From an uncultured Lachnospiraceae bacterium (GTDB lineage Bacteria > Bacillota > Clostridia > Lachnospirales > Lachnospiraceae): a DNA stretch of 9,983 nt. The notes below the pieces were generated by a model, which made no database searches, was not told where the DNA came from, and saw only the letters and a list, made by a program, of their open reading frames with translations. The first letter of the stretch is position 1; each line of letters begins with the position of its first letter. This document shows positions 1-7,099 of the stretch, in pieces. The stretch is taken from NCBI GenBank assembly GCA_902797015.1, contig CADBRG010000069.1, positions 1 to 9,983 on the forward strand, read 5' to 3'. A program made the translations under genes and the position numbers.

Positions 1-127
1 CGATGGTCTGTGAAATGTCCAGTACATTAATCTTATGCTCTGCCAGATAGGTACAAACCTTTGCGATGATACCGACGGTATCTTTTCCGACAACAGTAAT
101 GACAGTTCGTTTTGCACGATCTTCCAT
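1..127 (-). CDS. ACT-domain regulatory protein (UPF0237/ACT_6 type), N-terminal part only
   Basis: The gene is partial: 42 codons are visible and the 3' end lies beyond the left edge. The protein starts MEDRAKRTVITVVGKDTVGI and continues with a helix-like stretch ending AEHKINVLDISQTI. This is the first beta strand, the G-[KR]-D-x-[VP]-G-I turn and the first helix of an ACT fold, close to the start of the protein. ACT domains bind small ligands, usually amino acids. Free-standing proteins of this kind are about 90 residues long and have no established ligand. The start is set by AAAGGA at 137-142, nine bases before the ATG. The gene begins 18 nt after the metallo-hydrolase stop and is probably co-transcribed with it. 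In many Firmicutes the next gene is a PFL/DUF711 (UPF0210) protein, but that would lie outside the window. A GcvR-like or glycine-cleavage regulator is a less likely alternative because those usually carry two ACT domains. Confidence 0.85.
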   Translation of the reverse strand, partial: MEDRAKRTVITVVGKDTVGIIAKVCTYLAEHKINVLDISQTI

Positions 128-145
128 TTGTACAATTCCTTTCTG

Positions 146-946
146 TTATATCGTGATCAGTTCTGATAACGAATCTCTGGGGGCAATCTCAATCGGGAAG
201 TCATTTCCCTGATAGGGAGAACTGCCCATCGTGATTTCCATTTTTACGGTTTCATATGCCAGCTGCGGATAATTATTATCCTTGCTCAGATGTCCGAGCA
301 ATACTTTTTTCATATCATCATGCAGCACTTCATCCAACAGCTGGCCACAGGTTTCGTTTGAAAGATGGCCTTTATCTCCGAGGATTCTTTGCTTCAGATA
401 ATATGGATATACACCTACCTGCAGCATATTGACATCGTGATTCGCCTCTAATAATAATACATCGATGTTTTGCAGCTTGTCTACCAGAGAATGATCATAC
501 TTACCCAAATCTGTGATAACACCGACAGAACGGTTTTCGTTTTTCATGATATAAGCAACCGGTTCAGCCGCATCATGCGATGTTCGGATCGCATGGATCG
601 TCATCTCTCCGATCGAAAAATCAGTTTCCGGTACGATCGGATGAAACAGAGAATGATCGATTTCACCAAGCTTACCTTCGTATTCGATCGCACGGATCGT
701 TCCTGGGGTTGCGTAGATGGGAATTCCGTATTTTCTGGACATCACGCCGAGTCCTTTGACATGATCGCTGTGTTCATGCGTGATCAGGATCCCGTCAATC
801 TCATCCGGCTTTAATCCGATTTCAGACAATCCGATTTCGATTTTCTTTTTGCTGATGCCGGTGTCGACAAGTAGATGTACATGATCGGTTCCGGCATAGA
901 TACAGTTTCCGCTGCTGCCGCTTGCGATACTACATAATTCCATCAT
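146..946 (-). CDS. YycJ/WalJ-type metallo-beta-lactamase-fold hydrolase
   Basis: This 266-residue cytoplasmic protein, normal length for the family, has the full metal-binding set of the metallo-beta-lactamase fold. The signature HEHSDH is at residues 57-62, the third-motif His in TSHDA is H124, the bridging Asp in ITDLG is D146, and the last His in LLGHLSKDNN is H219. The N-terminal SIASGSSGNC (6-15) and the GHLSNE stretch (193-198) are typical of the YycJ/WalJ/VicX group rather than RNase Z or glyoxalase II. There is no signal peptide or membrane segment. Family members are described as putative DNA-processing hydrolases, and in Bacillus the homologue sits in the walRK (yyc) operon. Here it follows coaE with a 4-nt ATGA overlap, implying coupled translation. 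AAGGGGG at 955-961 lies eight bases before the first of two tandem ATGs; the second ATG (943) would be only one codon shorter. The substrate is not evident from sequence. Confidence 0.93.
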   Translation of the reverse strand: MMELCSIASGSSGNCIYAGTDHVHLLVDTGISKKKIEIGLSEIGLKPDEIDGILITHEHSDHVKGLGVMSRKYGIPIYATPGTIRAIEYEGKLGEIDHSLFHPIVPETDFSIGEMTIHAIRTSHDAAEPVAYIMKNENRSVGVITDLGKYDHSLVDKLQNIDVLLLEANHDVNMLQVGVYPYYLKQRILGDKGHLSNETCGQLLDEVLHDDMKKVLLGHLSKDNNYPQLAYETVKMEITMGSSPYQGNDFPIEIAPRDSLSELITI

Positions 947-1551
947 TTTGTGATCCCCCTTGCAAAAAGGGCCTGATCGATCTGACGGAAGCTTTCCTCA
1001 TGGGTACCATTGTTGTCGATTTCAACGGCACAGTGTTTTCTGAATTCCTCTTCTGATAACTGCGATGCCATGATGGTTTCCGTTTTTTCTTTTGAATAAC
1101 CGCGGGATTCCATCAACCGGTGCATCCTGTTTTCCCTGCTGGTATAAATATACCAGATTTCATCGCAGACATCGGAATAACCGGCTTCGATCAGCAATGC
1201 AGCTTCCAAAACAAGCAGATCCAGACGATCCACCGCTCTCTCTGCTTCTACCTGCTCCATGACATACTTGTGAACCGCAGGATGGACTACGGCATTCAGT
1301 CGGTTTCTCTTCTCTTCGTCATTAAAAATGACCTGTGCGAGCTTTAACCGGTCAAATCCGCCTTCCGGCAGGAAGATGTCCTCTTCGGAAAACATGTCAG
1401 ATAATGTTTGATAGCAGGCGGTGCCGGGCTCCATCTGCGCATGCGCGATTTCGTCCGCAACAAGGATCCGGCTGTTATAGTTTTCTCTGATATAGTTCAG
1501 GATCGCTGTTTTTCCGGCGCCAACGCCGCCTGTGATTCCTATTAAAAGCAT
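943..1551 (-). CDS. coaE: Dephospho-CoA kinase
   Basis: CoaE phosphorylates the 3'-hydroxyl of the ribose of dephospho-CoA with ATP, the last step of coenzyme A synthesis in the cytoplasm. The 202 residues match the usual length of about 200. The P-loop is GGVGAGKT at 8-15, slightly different from the common GGxGSGKS but with Lys14 and Thr15 in place. The catalytic Asp is D33 in VADEIAH. HP at 90-91, the EAALLIEAGY segment (116-125, the counterpart of the usual PLLFE motif), the lid arginines R145 and R150 and the DNNG adenine-side motif (179-182) are all present. The start is supported by AGGAG at 1557-1561, five bases before the ATG. The gene follows polA by 14 nt and overlaps the next gene by 4 nt. 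In Bacillus, mutM commonly lies between polA and coaE; here it is absent. No key residue is missing. Confidence 0.97.
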   Translation of the reverse strand: MLLIGITGGVGAGKTAILNYIRENYNSRILVADEIAHAQMEPGTACYQTLSDMFSEEDIFLPEGGFDRLKLAQVIFNDEEKRNRLNAVVHPAVHKYVMEQVEAERAVDRLDLLVLEAALLIEAGYSDVCDEIWYIYTSRENRMHRLMESRGYSKEKTETIMASQLSEEEFRKHCAVEIDNNGTHEESFRQIDQALFARGITK

Positions 1552-1565
1552 AGGCTCTCCTATAG

Positions 1566-4265
1566 TTAGTGTGCTTCGTACCAGTTATTTCCCTCCTGCA
1601 TGCCAATCTCTAATGCCACTCTGAGATCTGCGGCATGCTGCATTTCTTCCGATAAGATCTGTTTTACCTGCTCAATCTCATCAGATGCTGTCTCGATCAG
1701 AAGCTCATCATGAACCTGCAGGATGAGACGGGATTTTAACTGTTCCGCTTTTAGTCTGTTATAGACACGAAGCATTGCAATTTTAATGATATCAGCAGCG
1801 GTTCCCTGGATTGGTGAATTCATGGCGATACGTTCACCAAACTGTCGCTGCATATAGTTGCTGGAAGAAAGCTCCGGTACCGGGCGTCTTCTTCCATACA
1901 TAGTTAAAGCATAACCGGTATCCTTTGCATCCGCAACCAGTCTGTCAAGGAATGCTTTGATTCCCGGGTAAGTCTCAAAATAACGGTCAATATATTCCTG
2001 TGCCTCTTTCCGGCTGATCGAAAGGTCCTGGCTTAAGCCGAAAGAGCTGATTCCATAGACGATGCCGAAGTTGACGGCCTTTGCATTTCTTCTCTGCAGA
2101 TCCGTAACCTCTTCAAACGGCACATGGAATACCTGAGAAGCTGTGATCCTGTGAATGTCTTTTTCTGCCTGGTAGGCAGCGATCAGATTTTCATCTCCGG
2201 ACATATGTGCAAGTACGCGAAGCTCGATCTGGGAATAATCCGCATCGATCAGAATAAAACCGTCTTTTGGAATAAATACCTTGCGCAGCTGGCGACCGAG
2301 CTCCATACGGATCGGAATGTTTTGCAGGTTCGGATCCGCACTGCTGAGTCTACCTGTTGCGGTGATGGTCTGATGGAACGTTGAATGGATCCTTCCGTCT
2401 TCTCCAATATATCCTGCCAGACCATCCGCATAGGTGGATTTTAATTTGGTCAGCTGTCTGTATTCTAATATCTTTGATACAAAAGGATAATCCGGGGCCA
2501 GACGTTCCAATACATCTGCTGCCGTAGAATATCCCGTTTTTGTCTTTTTCCCGTATGGGAGATTCATTTTCTCAAACAGAATTACGCCAAGCTGTTTGGG
2601 AGAGTTGATATTAAACTCCTCTCCGGCTTCCTGATAAATCTCTTTTTCAAGAACGGCAATGCTTTCTGCAAGCTGATCCCCGTAAGCTTTTAATGCCTTT
2701 GCATCAACACGGATGCCTTCCTGCTCCATGTCATACAAAACACGGATCAGCGGCAGCTCCAGCTCCTCATACAGGTTCCACATGCCTGCTTCCTTTAAAG
2801 CGGCCTCTAACTTATCCCATGCATTTGCAGTCGTCCAGGCACTGTATGCTGCCATCTTCGCATAATCTTCCGGCTGTTCCAGAATGGCTTTCCCGTCTTT
2901 TGCCTTTCCGAACAGGTCTTCTCTGGAAGGAAGCAGACGGTCAAGATAATCTTTTGCGATGTCATCATATGTGTAACTGTTCTTTAACGGGTCTAAGAGG
3001 TATGCTGCAACGTGCATATCATAAACGATTCGTTCCTTCAATGCAGGAACAAACGACAGACAGGCTTTCAGATCCGGCGTGATCAGGATCTTTGCATGCA
3101 AAAGGGCCGATTCCATACAGGATAGAATCTGCTCTCCGGAAAGCGCACCGGTCCGGATCACGGCGGTATGATTTTGGGTATCTGATATCGCTACAGCAAA
3201 GAGCTTCTCTTTATTCTGCACGGAATCAACAAAAGACAGCAGATGCTGCCCGTTGGCATCACAGTTTTCATCAGCATTCGGATCTGCAAAAACAGAGAAC
3301 CCAACGGTTTCATCAGACAATTCTTTCAGAAATGCAAGGAGCTCCTTTTCGGTATGCAGATATTGAAATGCTTCCGAGATGTCATTTTGCATCTGCGCCC
3401 CGTCAAACCGGGCAAGCATGTTTTTGAATTCAAGACGCTTGAAATACGGATAGGCATCTTCTGTAAACAGATTCGTTAAAACCGCCTCTTCAGGATTGAT
3501 CTCAAGTTCGGCATCTGTTTTGATCGTGGCAAGGATCTTGCTCATTTCTGCCATGTCATAATGCTCTGTTAGAGCATTTTTTGCGCGAGGAGGCTTGATC
3601 TCCTCTAAATGCGCATAGGTGTTTTCAATTGATCCATATTCAGAGATCAGTTTCGTTGCCGTCTTTTCACCGATGCCCGGAACACCCGGAATATTATCGG
3701 AGCTGTCTCCCATAAGTGCTTTGACATCGATGAACTCCTTCGGAGTAACGCCATATGCGGTTTTGACATCTTCTGCATAATAGTCTTCTACCGTTGTGCG
3801 GCCCTGTCTGGTCTTTGGAATGCGGATCATGATCTGATCCGTCGCAAGCTGTAACAGATCTCTGTCGCCGGAAATGATTCTGACAGTCCATCCGTTTTTC
3901 TGCGCATTGCAGGCGAGCGTGCCGAGGATATCATCTGCTTCGATCCCTGGCTGTTCTACCGTCATGATTCCCATTGCATGAAGGACTTCCTTTAAGACCG
4001 GGATCTGTTCGCGCAGTTCATCTGCCATCGGTTTTCTTGTTCCTTTATAATCATCATACATCTGATGACGGAAGGTTGGTTCAGAACGATCGAACGCGAT
4101 GATCAGGTGCGTCGGATTCTCTTCCTCGAGAATCTTTAACATGATATTTAAAAAACCGTAGATCGCATTGGTATGCAGTCCTTCGGAATTGGTCAGATTC
4201 GGAACACCGTAAAAAGCCCTGTTTACAATGCTGTGTCCATCGATCAAAACAATTTTATGATTCAT
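1566..4265 (-). CDS. polA: DNA polymerase I, with degenerate 3'-5' exonuclease domain
   Basis: This 899-residue family-A polymerase acts in Okazaki fragment processing and gap-filling repair. The 5'-nuclease/flap domain (about 1-300) has acidic metal ligands D9 (LIDGH), EADD (109-112), GDRD (133-136) and GDSSD (186-190), followed by the helix-hairpin-helix motif GVPGIGEKTA. The middle domain (about 315-500) keeps the fold, but the proofreading acids are lost: SVFADP at 324-329 replaces DTETD, Cys402 falls at the ExoII Asp position, and Thr478 falls at the ExoIII Asp position after a retained Tyr474. The polymerase domain is intact: motif A DYSQIELR (catalytic D676), motif B with R725, K729, F733 and Y737, and motif C VHDE (D853, E854). 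Phe733 is the dNTP-selective form. The reading frame extends 17 codons upstream, but the ATG at 4265 gives the canonical MNHKIVLIDGH start and has an ideal AGGAG seven bases away. It overlaps the end of pepP by 11 nt. Confidence 0.97.
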   Translation of the reverse strand: MNHKIVLIDGHSIVNRAFYGVPNLTNSEGLHTNAIYGFLNIMLKILEEENPTHLIIAFDRSEPTFRHQMYDDYKGTRKPMADELREQIPVLKEVLHAMGIMTVEQPGIEADDILGTLACNAQKNGWTVRIISGDRDLLQLATDQIMIRIPKTRQGRTTVEDYYAEDVKTAYGVTPKEFIDVKALMGDSSDNIPGVPGIGEKTATKLISEYGSIENTYAHLEEIKPPRAKNALTEHYDMAEMSKILATIKTDAELEINPEEAVLTNLFTEDAYPYFKRLEFKNMLARFDGAQMQNDISEAFQYLHTEKELLAFLKELSDETVGFSVFADPNADENCDANGQHLLSFVDSVQNKEKLFAVAISDTQNHTAVIRTGALSGEQILSCMESALLHAKILITPDLKACLSFVPALKERIVYDMHVAAYLLDPLKNSYTYDDIAKDYLDRLLPSREDLFGKAKDGKAILEQPEDYAKMAAYSAWTTANAWDKLEAALKEAGMWNLYEELELPLIRVLYDMEQEGIRVDAKALKAYGDQLAESIAVLEKEIYQEAGEEFNINSPKQLGVILFEKMNLPYGKKTKTGYSTAADVLERLAPDYPFVSKILEYRQLTKLKSTYADGLAGYIGEDGRIHSTFHQTITATGRLSSADPNLQNIPIRMELGRQLRKVFIPKDGFILIDADYSQIELRVLAHMSGDENLIAAYQAEKDIHRITASQVFHVPFEEVTDLQRRNAKAVNFGIVYGISSFGLSQDLSISRKEAQEYIDRYFETYPGIKAFLDRLVADAKDTGYALTMYGRRRPVPELSSSNYMQRQFGERIAMNSPIQGTAADIIKIAMLRVYNRLKAEQLKSRLILQVHDELLIETASDEIEQVKQILSEEMQHAADLRVALEIGMQEGNNWYEAH

Positions 4266-6063
4266 GGGTAATCTCCTGTGTACACTTGTGAAGCCATTCT
4301 TTTTCTTCTTCATCAAGATATGGTGAAATCACTTCATATACCATTTTGTGATACTGGTTCAAACGGTCAAGATCTTCCTCATTCATTAAAGAAACATCGA
4401 TTCCATCTGTATCGATCGGGCAAAACGTCAGCTGTTCAAATCTTAAAAACTGTCCGTACTCATTCTTTTCATCCAGAACACATAACAGTTCATTTTCAAT
4501 GCGGATGCCGTATTCTCCGTCGATATAGCAGCCGGGCTCGTCGGTTGTGATCATTCCGGGCTGTATGATATCATTTTCGGAATATGGAACAGATCGTTTC
4601 CAGCGGAACGCGTTCGGCCCTTCATGTACGTTCAGGATATGTCCGACGCCGTGTCCGGTGCCGGAACGGTAGTCAATGCCTGCAGACCATAATTTTTCGC
4701 GGGCCAGAATATCCAGTGTGTATCCTGTGCAGCCCTGTAAAAACTTGACGTCTGCCAGACGAAGGTTGCCGATCAGAACCCTGGTATAGGACGCTTTTTG
4801 CTCCTGTGTAACAGGACCGAGAAGAATGGTCCTTGTAATATCCGTTGTGCCGTCTGTATACTGACCGCCGGAGTCGACAAGCAGCATGCCGCAGGGGTTT
4901 AGCTTAGCAGCAGTATCTTTTTTTGCCTGGTAATGCATCATGGCCGCATTCGGACCATACGCACTAATGGTATCAAAAGACAGATCGGTGCATTCATCCT
5001 GTGCAAGACGAAGCTGATCTACGTACTGTGCGGCATCATATTCTGTCAGATCGGCATTCGCGATGTTTTTCTTAAGCCAGTATATGAACTTTGTCATAAT
5101 GACACCGTCACGGATATGGGCACGTTTTGTGCATTCGATCTCGGTCTCGTTTTTGATCGCACGCATAAGCTCAGAAGGATTCATCTGATGTATGATCTGA
5201 GTGTTTTCGTGCAGACGACTGACAAGAAGTGCATTTACAGATTCTCTGTCTATGAGAACCTTTGCATCAGCCGGTATGGAAGCAGCTGCTTCATAAACCG
5301 TATCATATGAAAAGATGCGTACACCGGCAGCATCCAGATAGTGGCGTGCCTCTTCATTGATGCAGTCTTCTGCAATATACAGGTCTGCGGTTGTATCTGT
5401 TAAACATAAGAAGGATAAGAATACCGGAACATGACTGATGTCATCTCCGCGCAGATTTAAGATCCAGCTGATATCATATAAGGAACTGATGATGTGAACA
5501 TCAGCCTCTGCTTCCTTCATCTTCTCGCGAATGCGGGATAATTTGGATGTGATTGATTCTCCCGTAACGGATTCATCAAGAATACGGACAGGTGATGACT
5601 TTTGTTCCGGACGATCTTTCCAGATCCTGCCGACAAGATCCACATCCATACGAACACTGCCCTGCACCTTCTCTGCAAGTTTCAGATAATCCGCAGCGCT
5701 TTTGTCTGATATGCAGCGTCCGTCAAAACCGATGCAGCAATTGTCAAACAGGATGCTTTTTATGTATTCACGAACAGAAGGCGTCCCTTCTGTTCCTGCA
5801 CGGAACAAAGTGACGCCACTTCCGTTTAATTCCTGTTCGGCTTGTACAAAATATCTGCCGTCTGTCCATAAGCCTGCATCTGAAGCAGTGATTACGGCAG
5901 TACCTGCGGATCCTGTAAACCCTGTGATGAACTCCCTGCATTTAAAGTGATCTCCTACATATTCCGATGCGTGAAAATCTGCAGTTGGAACAATATAAAT
6001 GTCAATGTTTTCCCTGCGCATTTCGTCGCGCAGCATACGAATCCGTTCAGCCTGTAACATCAT
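4255..6063 (-). CDS. Xaa-Pro aminopeptidase (aminopeptidase P, peptidase M24B, long form)
   Basis: The protein removes the N-terminal residue from peptides with proline in second position, using two divalent metals. Its 602 residues match the long, three-domain form related to eukaryotic cytosolic XPNPEP1 rather than the roughly 440-residue E. coli PepP. Two creatinase-like N-terminal domains (about 5-140 and 160-310) precede the pita-bread catalytic domain (about 310-540) and a short C-terminal M24-associated region. The five metal ligands are D397 (LLVDSGG), D408 (TTDITRT), H471 (GTGHGVGH), E509 (TTDEPG) and E523 (RIENE). H377 (AAMMHY) and H480 (NVHEGP) match the other active-site histidines. 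There is no signal peptide, so it acts in the cytoplasm, probably on imported or degraded peptides. AAAGGA at 6074-6079 lies ten bases before the first of two adjacent ATGs. The gene follows the prolyl isomerase by 17 nt, and its last codons overlap the start of polA. Confidence 0.95.
   Translation of the reverse strand: MMLQAERIRMLRDEMRRENIDIYIVPTADFHASEYVGDHFKCREFITGFTGSAGTAVITASDAGLWTDGRYFVQAEQELNGSGVTLFRAGTEGTPSVREYIKSILFDNCCIGFDGRCISDKSAADYLKLAEKVQGSVRMDVDLVGRIWKDRPEQKSSPVRILDESVTGESITSKLSRIREKMKEAEADVHIISSLYDISWILNLRGDDISHVPVFLSFLCLTDTTADLYIAEDCINEEARHYLDAAGVRIFSYDTVYEAAASIPADAKVLIDRESVNALLVSRLHENTQIIHQMNPSELMRAIKNETEIECTKRAHIRDGVIMTKFIYWLKKNIANADLTEYDAAQYVDQLRLAQDECTDLSFDTISAYGPNAAMMHYQAKKDTAAKLNPCGMLLVDSGGQYTDGTTDITRTILLGPVTQEQKASYTRVLIGNLRLADVKFLQGCTGYTLDILAREKLWSAGIDYRSGTGHGVGHILNVHEGPNAFRWKRSVPYSENDIIQPGMITTDEPGCYIDGEYGIRIENELLCVLDEKNEYGQFLRFEQLTFCPIDTDGIDVSLMNEEDLDRLNQYHKMVYEVISPYLDEEEKEWLHKCTQEITHES
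4273..4277 (-). promoter_or_regulatory. Shine-Dalgarno site of polA, inside the end of pepP
   Basis: AGGAG sits seven bases before the ATG at 4265 and within the last codons of the aminopeptidase gene. It fixes the polA start at the canonical MNHKIVLIDGH and rules against the 17-codon upstream extension. Because the pepP stop (4255-4257) lies just past the polA start, ribosomes ending on pepP could re-initiate on polA. Confidence 0.85.
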
Positions 6064-6080
6064 TTGATTGTTATCCTTTC

Positions 6081-7040
6081 CTACTCTGTAATTACTGCAT
6101 GCTCAACAATGAGGTCCAGAGCTTTTCTGGTAAGGATATCCTGACGGATCATCTCCTTGCCCTCATCGCCAAGTGCATCGATGATCTGTTCATAATCCAG
6201 ATGATAGCTTAAAGCCATCTCAGTCAGTTCGCGGTTCAATTCATCCGTGCTGCAGGTAAGGCCTTCGATCTCAGCGATCTTGCCAAGTACGGACTGGCCT
6301 TCAAGCATTTTCTTTGCATCACGCATCATATATTCATCAAATTCCTGTTGCGTGATATTATGATATTTCATATAGTCATTCAACGACATCTGGCTCTGCT
6401 GAAGCTGAGCAGTAAGGCTGTTAACCAGTCCGTCTTTTCGCTCTTTGATCGCTTCCTCAGGTACCTCTACCGTACAAACACTCATGACTTTGTCGAGAAT
6501 CTCATCCTCTAACAGCTGTGCAGCTTCCATTTTTTTACTGTTGAAGATTTCTCCGTGAACATATTCATGGAATTCATCAACTGTCTTGCACTGAGAAACC
6601 ATCTGTACGACTTCATCAGACATCTCCGGAGCAGTATTGGTACGGATGCTGTGTACCTTTACTTTGAATACGACCGGGCGGCCGGCAAGACTCTGCTCAT
6701 GGTATTTTTCCGGGAAAGCAAGATGAACGTCTACGACATCTCCTGCCTTTACACCGATCAGCTGCTCTTCAAATCCCGGAATAAAGGTGTTGGAACCAAG
6801 TGTCAGTGGAAAGTTTTCACCATCTCCTCCCGGGAATGGCTCCCCATCCAGATATCCCACAAAATCGATTGTGAGAAGATCTCCGAGCACTGCGGGCTCT
6901 GTGGTCTTTTCTTCATTCTTGGCAACCAGTGCGCAGGCCTTCTGAAACTCTACCTGAATCTCCTCTTCCGTCACCTCGAAAAACGGTTTCGGAACTTCAA
7001 TTCCTTTGTACTGTCCTAAGTTGACTTTAATTTCTGACAT
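6081..7040 (-). CDS. Trigger-factor-like FKBP peptidyl-prolyl isomerase lacking the ribosome-binding domain
   Basis: The 319-residue protein aligns by eye with trigger factor from its interdomain linker onward. After a short lead-in (YKGIEVPKP, VTEEEIQ) comes an FKBP-type PPIase domain at about 53-131 with GDLLTIDF, GEPFPGG, FIPGFEEQL, FPEKYH and VVFKVKV, which supply the expected aromatic pocket residues (F60, F90, Y113, F125). From about 140 to the end is the helical trigger-factor C-terminal chaperone domain. Full trigger factors are about 430 residues. The missing part is the N-terminal domain of about 110 residues with the GFRxGK ribosome-docking loop, so this protein should not bind ribosomes in the usual way. 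It probably acts as a cytoplasmic prolyl isomerase and holdase. The reading frame can start at 7046, but AAAGGA (7048-7053) is only one base from that ATG and seven from the ATG at 7040, so 7040 is preferred. There is no signal peptide or lipobox. It is a paralogue of tig rather than certainly tig itself. Confidence 0.92.
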   Translation of the reverse strand: MSEIKVNLGQYKGIEVPKPFFEVTEEEIQVEFQKACALVAKNEEKTTEPAVLGDLLTIDFVGYLDGEPFPGGDGENFPLTLGSNTFIPGFEEQLIGVKAGDVVDVHLAFPEKYHEQSLAGRPVVFKVKVHSIRTNTAPEMSDEVVQMVSQCKTVDEFHEYVHGEIFNSKKMEAAQLLEDEILDKVMSVCTVEVPEEAIKERKDGLVNSLTAQLQQSQMSLNDYMKYHNITQQEFDEYMMRDAKKMLEGQSVLGKIAEIEGLTCSTDELNRELTEMALSYHLDYEQIIDALGDEGKEMIRQDILTRKALDLIVEHAVITE

Positions 7041-7047
7041 ACTCATA

Positions 7048-7053
7048 TCCTTT
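7048..7053 (-). promoter_or_regulatory. Shine-Dalgarno site of the trigger-factor-like gene
   Basis: AAAGGA lies one base from the upstream ATG (7046) and seven bases from the second ATG (7040). Only the second spacing suits initiation, so this site decides the start and shortens the protein by two residues. Confidence 0.75.
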
Positions 7054-7077
7054 GTTTGCTGCGTTTGGGAGCAAACA
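7053..7077 (-). promoter_or_regulatory. 8-bp perfect inverted repeat next to the isomerase ribosome binding site
   Basis: Read on the minus strand, TGTTTGCT (7077-7070) and AGCAAACA (7060-7053) are exact inverse complements separated by a 9-nt loop. The 3' arm ends at the first A of the AAAGGA Shine-Dalgarno site. A shorter alternative hairpin, GTTTG-CTCC-CAAAC (7076-7063), competes for the same 5' arm. No T-run follows on the minus strand, so it does not look like an intrinsic terminator for purL. It may be a weak mRNA structure affecting translation of the isomerase or a processing/stability site. The structure is visible in the sequence; the role is a guess. Confidence 0.45.
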
Positions 7078-7099
7078 CCCTTTCTTTGATTTTATAATT

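Noticed and set aside
324..347. Possible frameshift or damage in the hydrolase near GHLSNE, which resembles the later GHLSKD motif
   Set aside because: Both motifs are normal for the family and the frame is continuous with all metal ligands present.
2693..3082. Plus-strand open frame inside polA
   Set aside because: It is antisense to the degenerate exonuclease/polymerase junction of polA, has low-complexity His/Pro/Leu composition and no family resemblance.
4266..4316. Seventeen-codon N-terminal extension of polA (MMKKKKNGFTSVHRRLP)
   Set aside because: It has no suitable ribosome site, overlaps pepP by 62 nt and is absent from the usual PolA start. The internal ATG with AGGAG at seven bases is far better.
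7091..7096. TATAAA on the minus strand just after purL as a -10 promoter element
   Set aside because: No TTGACA-like -35 is seen at 16-18 bases upstream, and AT-rich stretches between genes give such matches by chance.
7053..7099. Intrinsic terminator after purL
   Set aside because: The stem is A/T-rich and short, and on the minus strand it is followed by AAGGAT rather than a T-run. The T-rich side faces the plus strand, where no gene ends.
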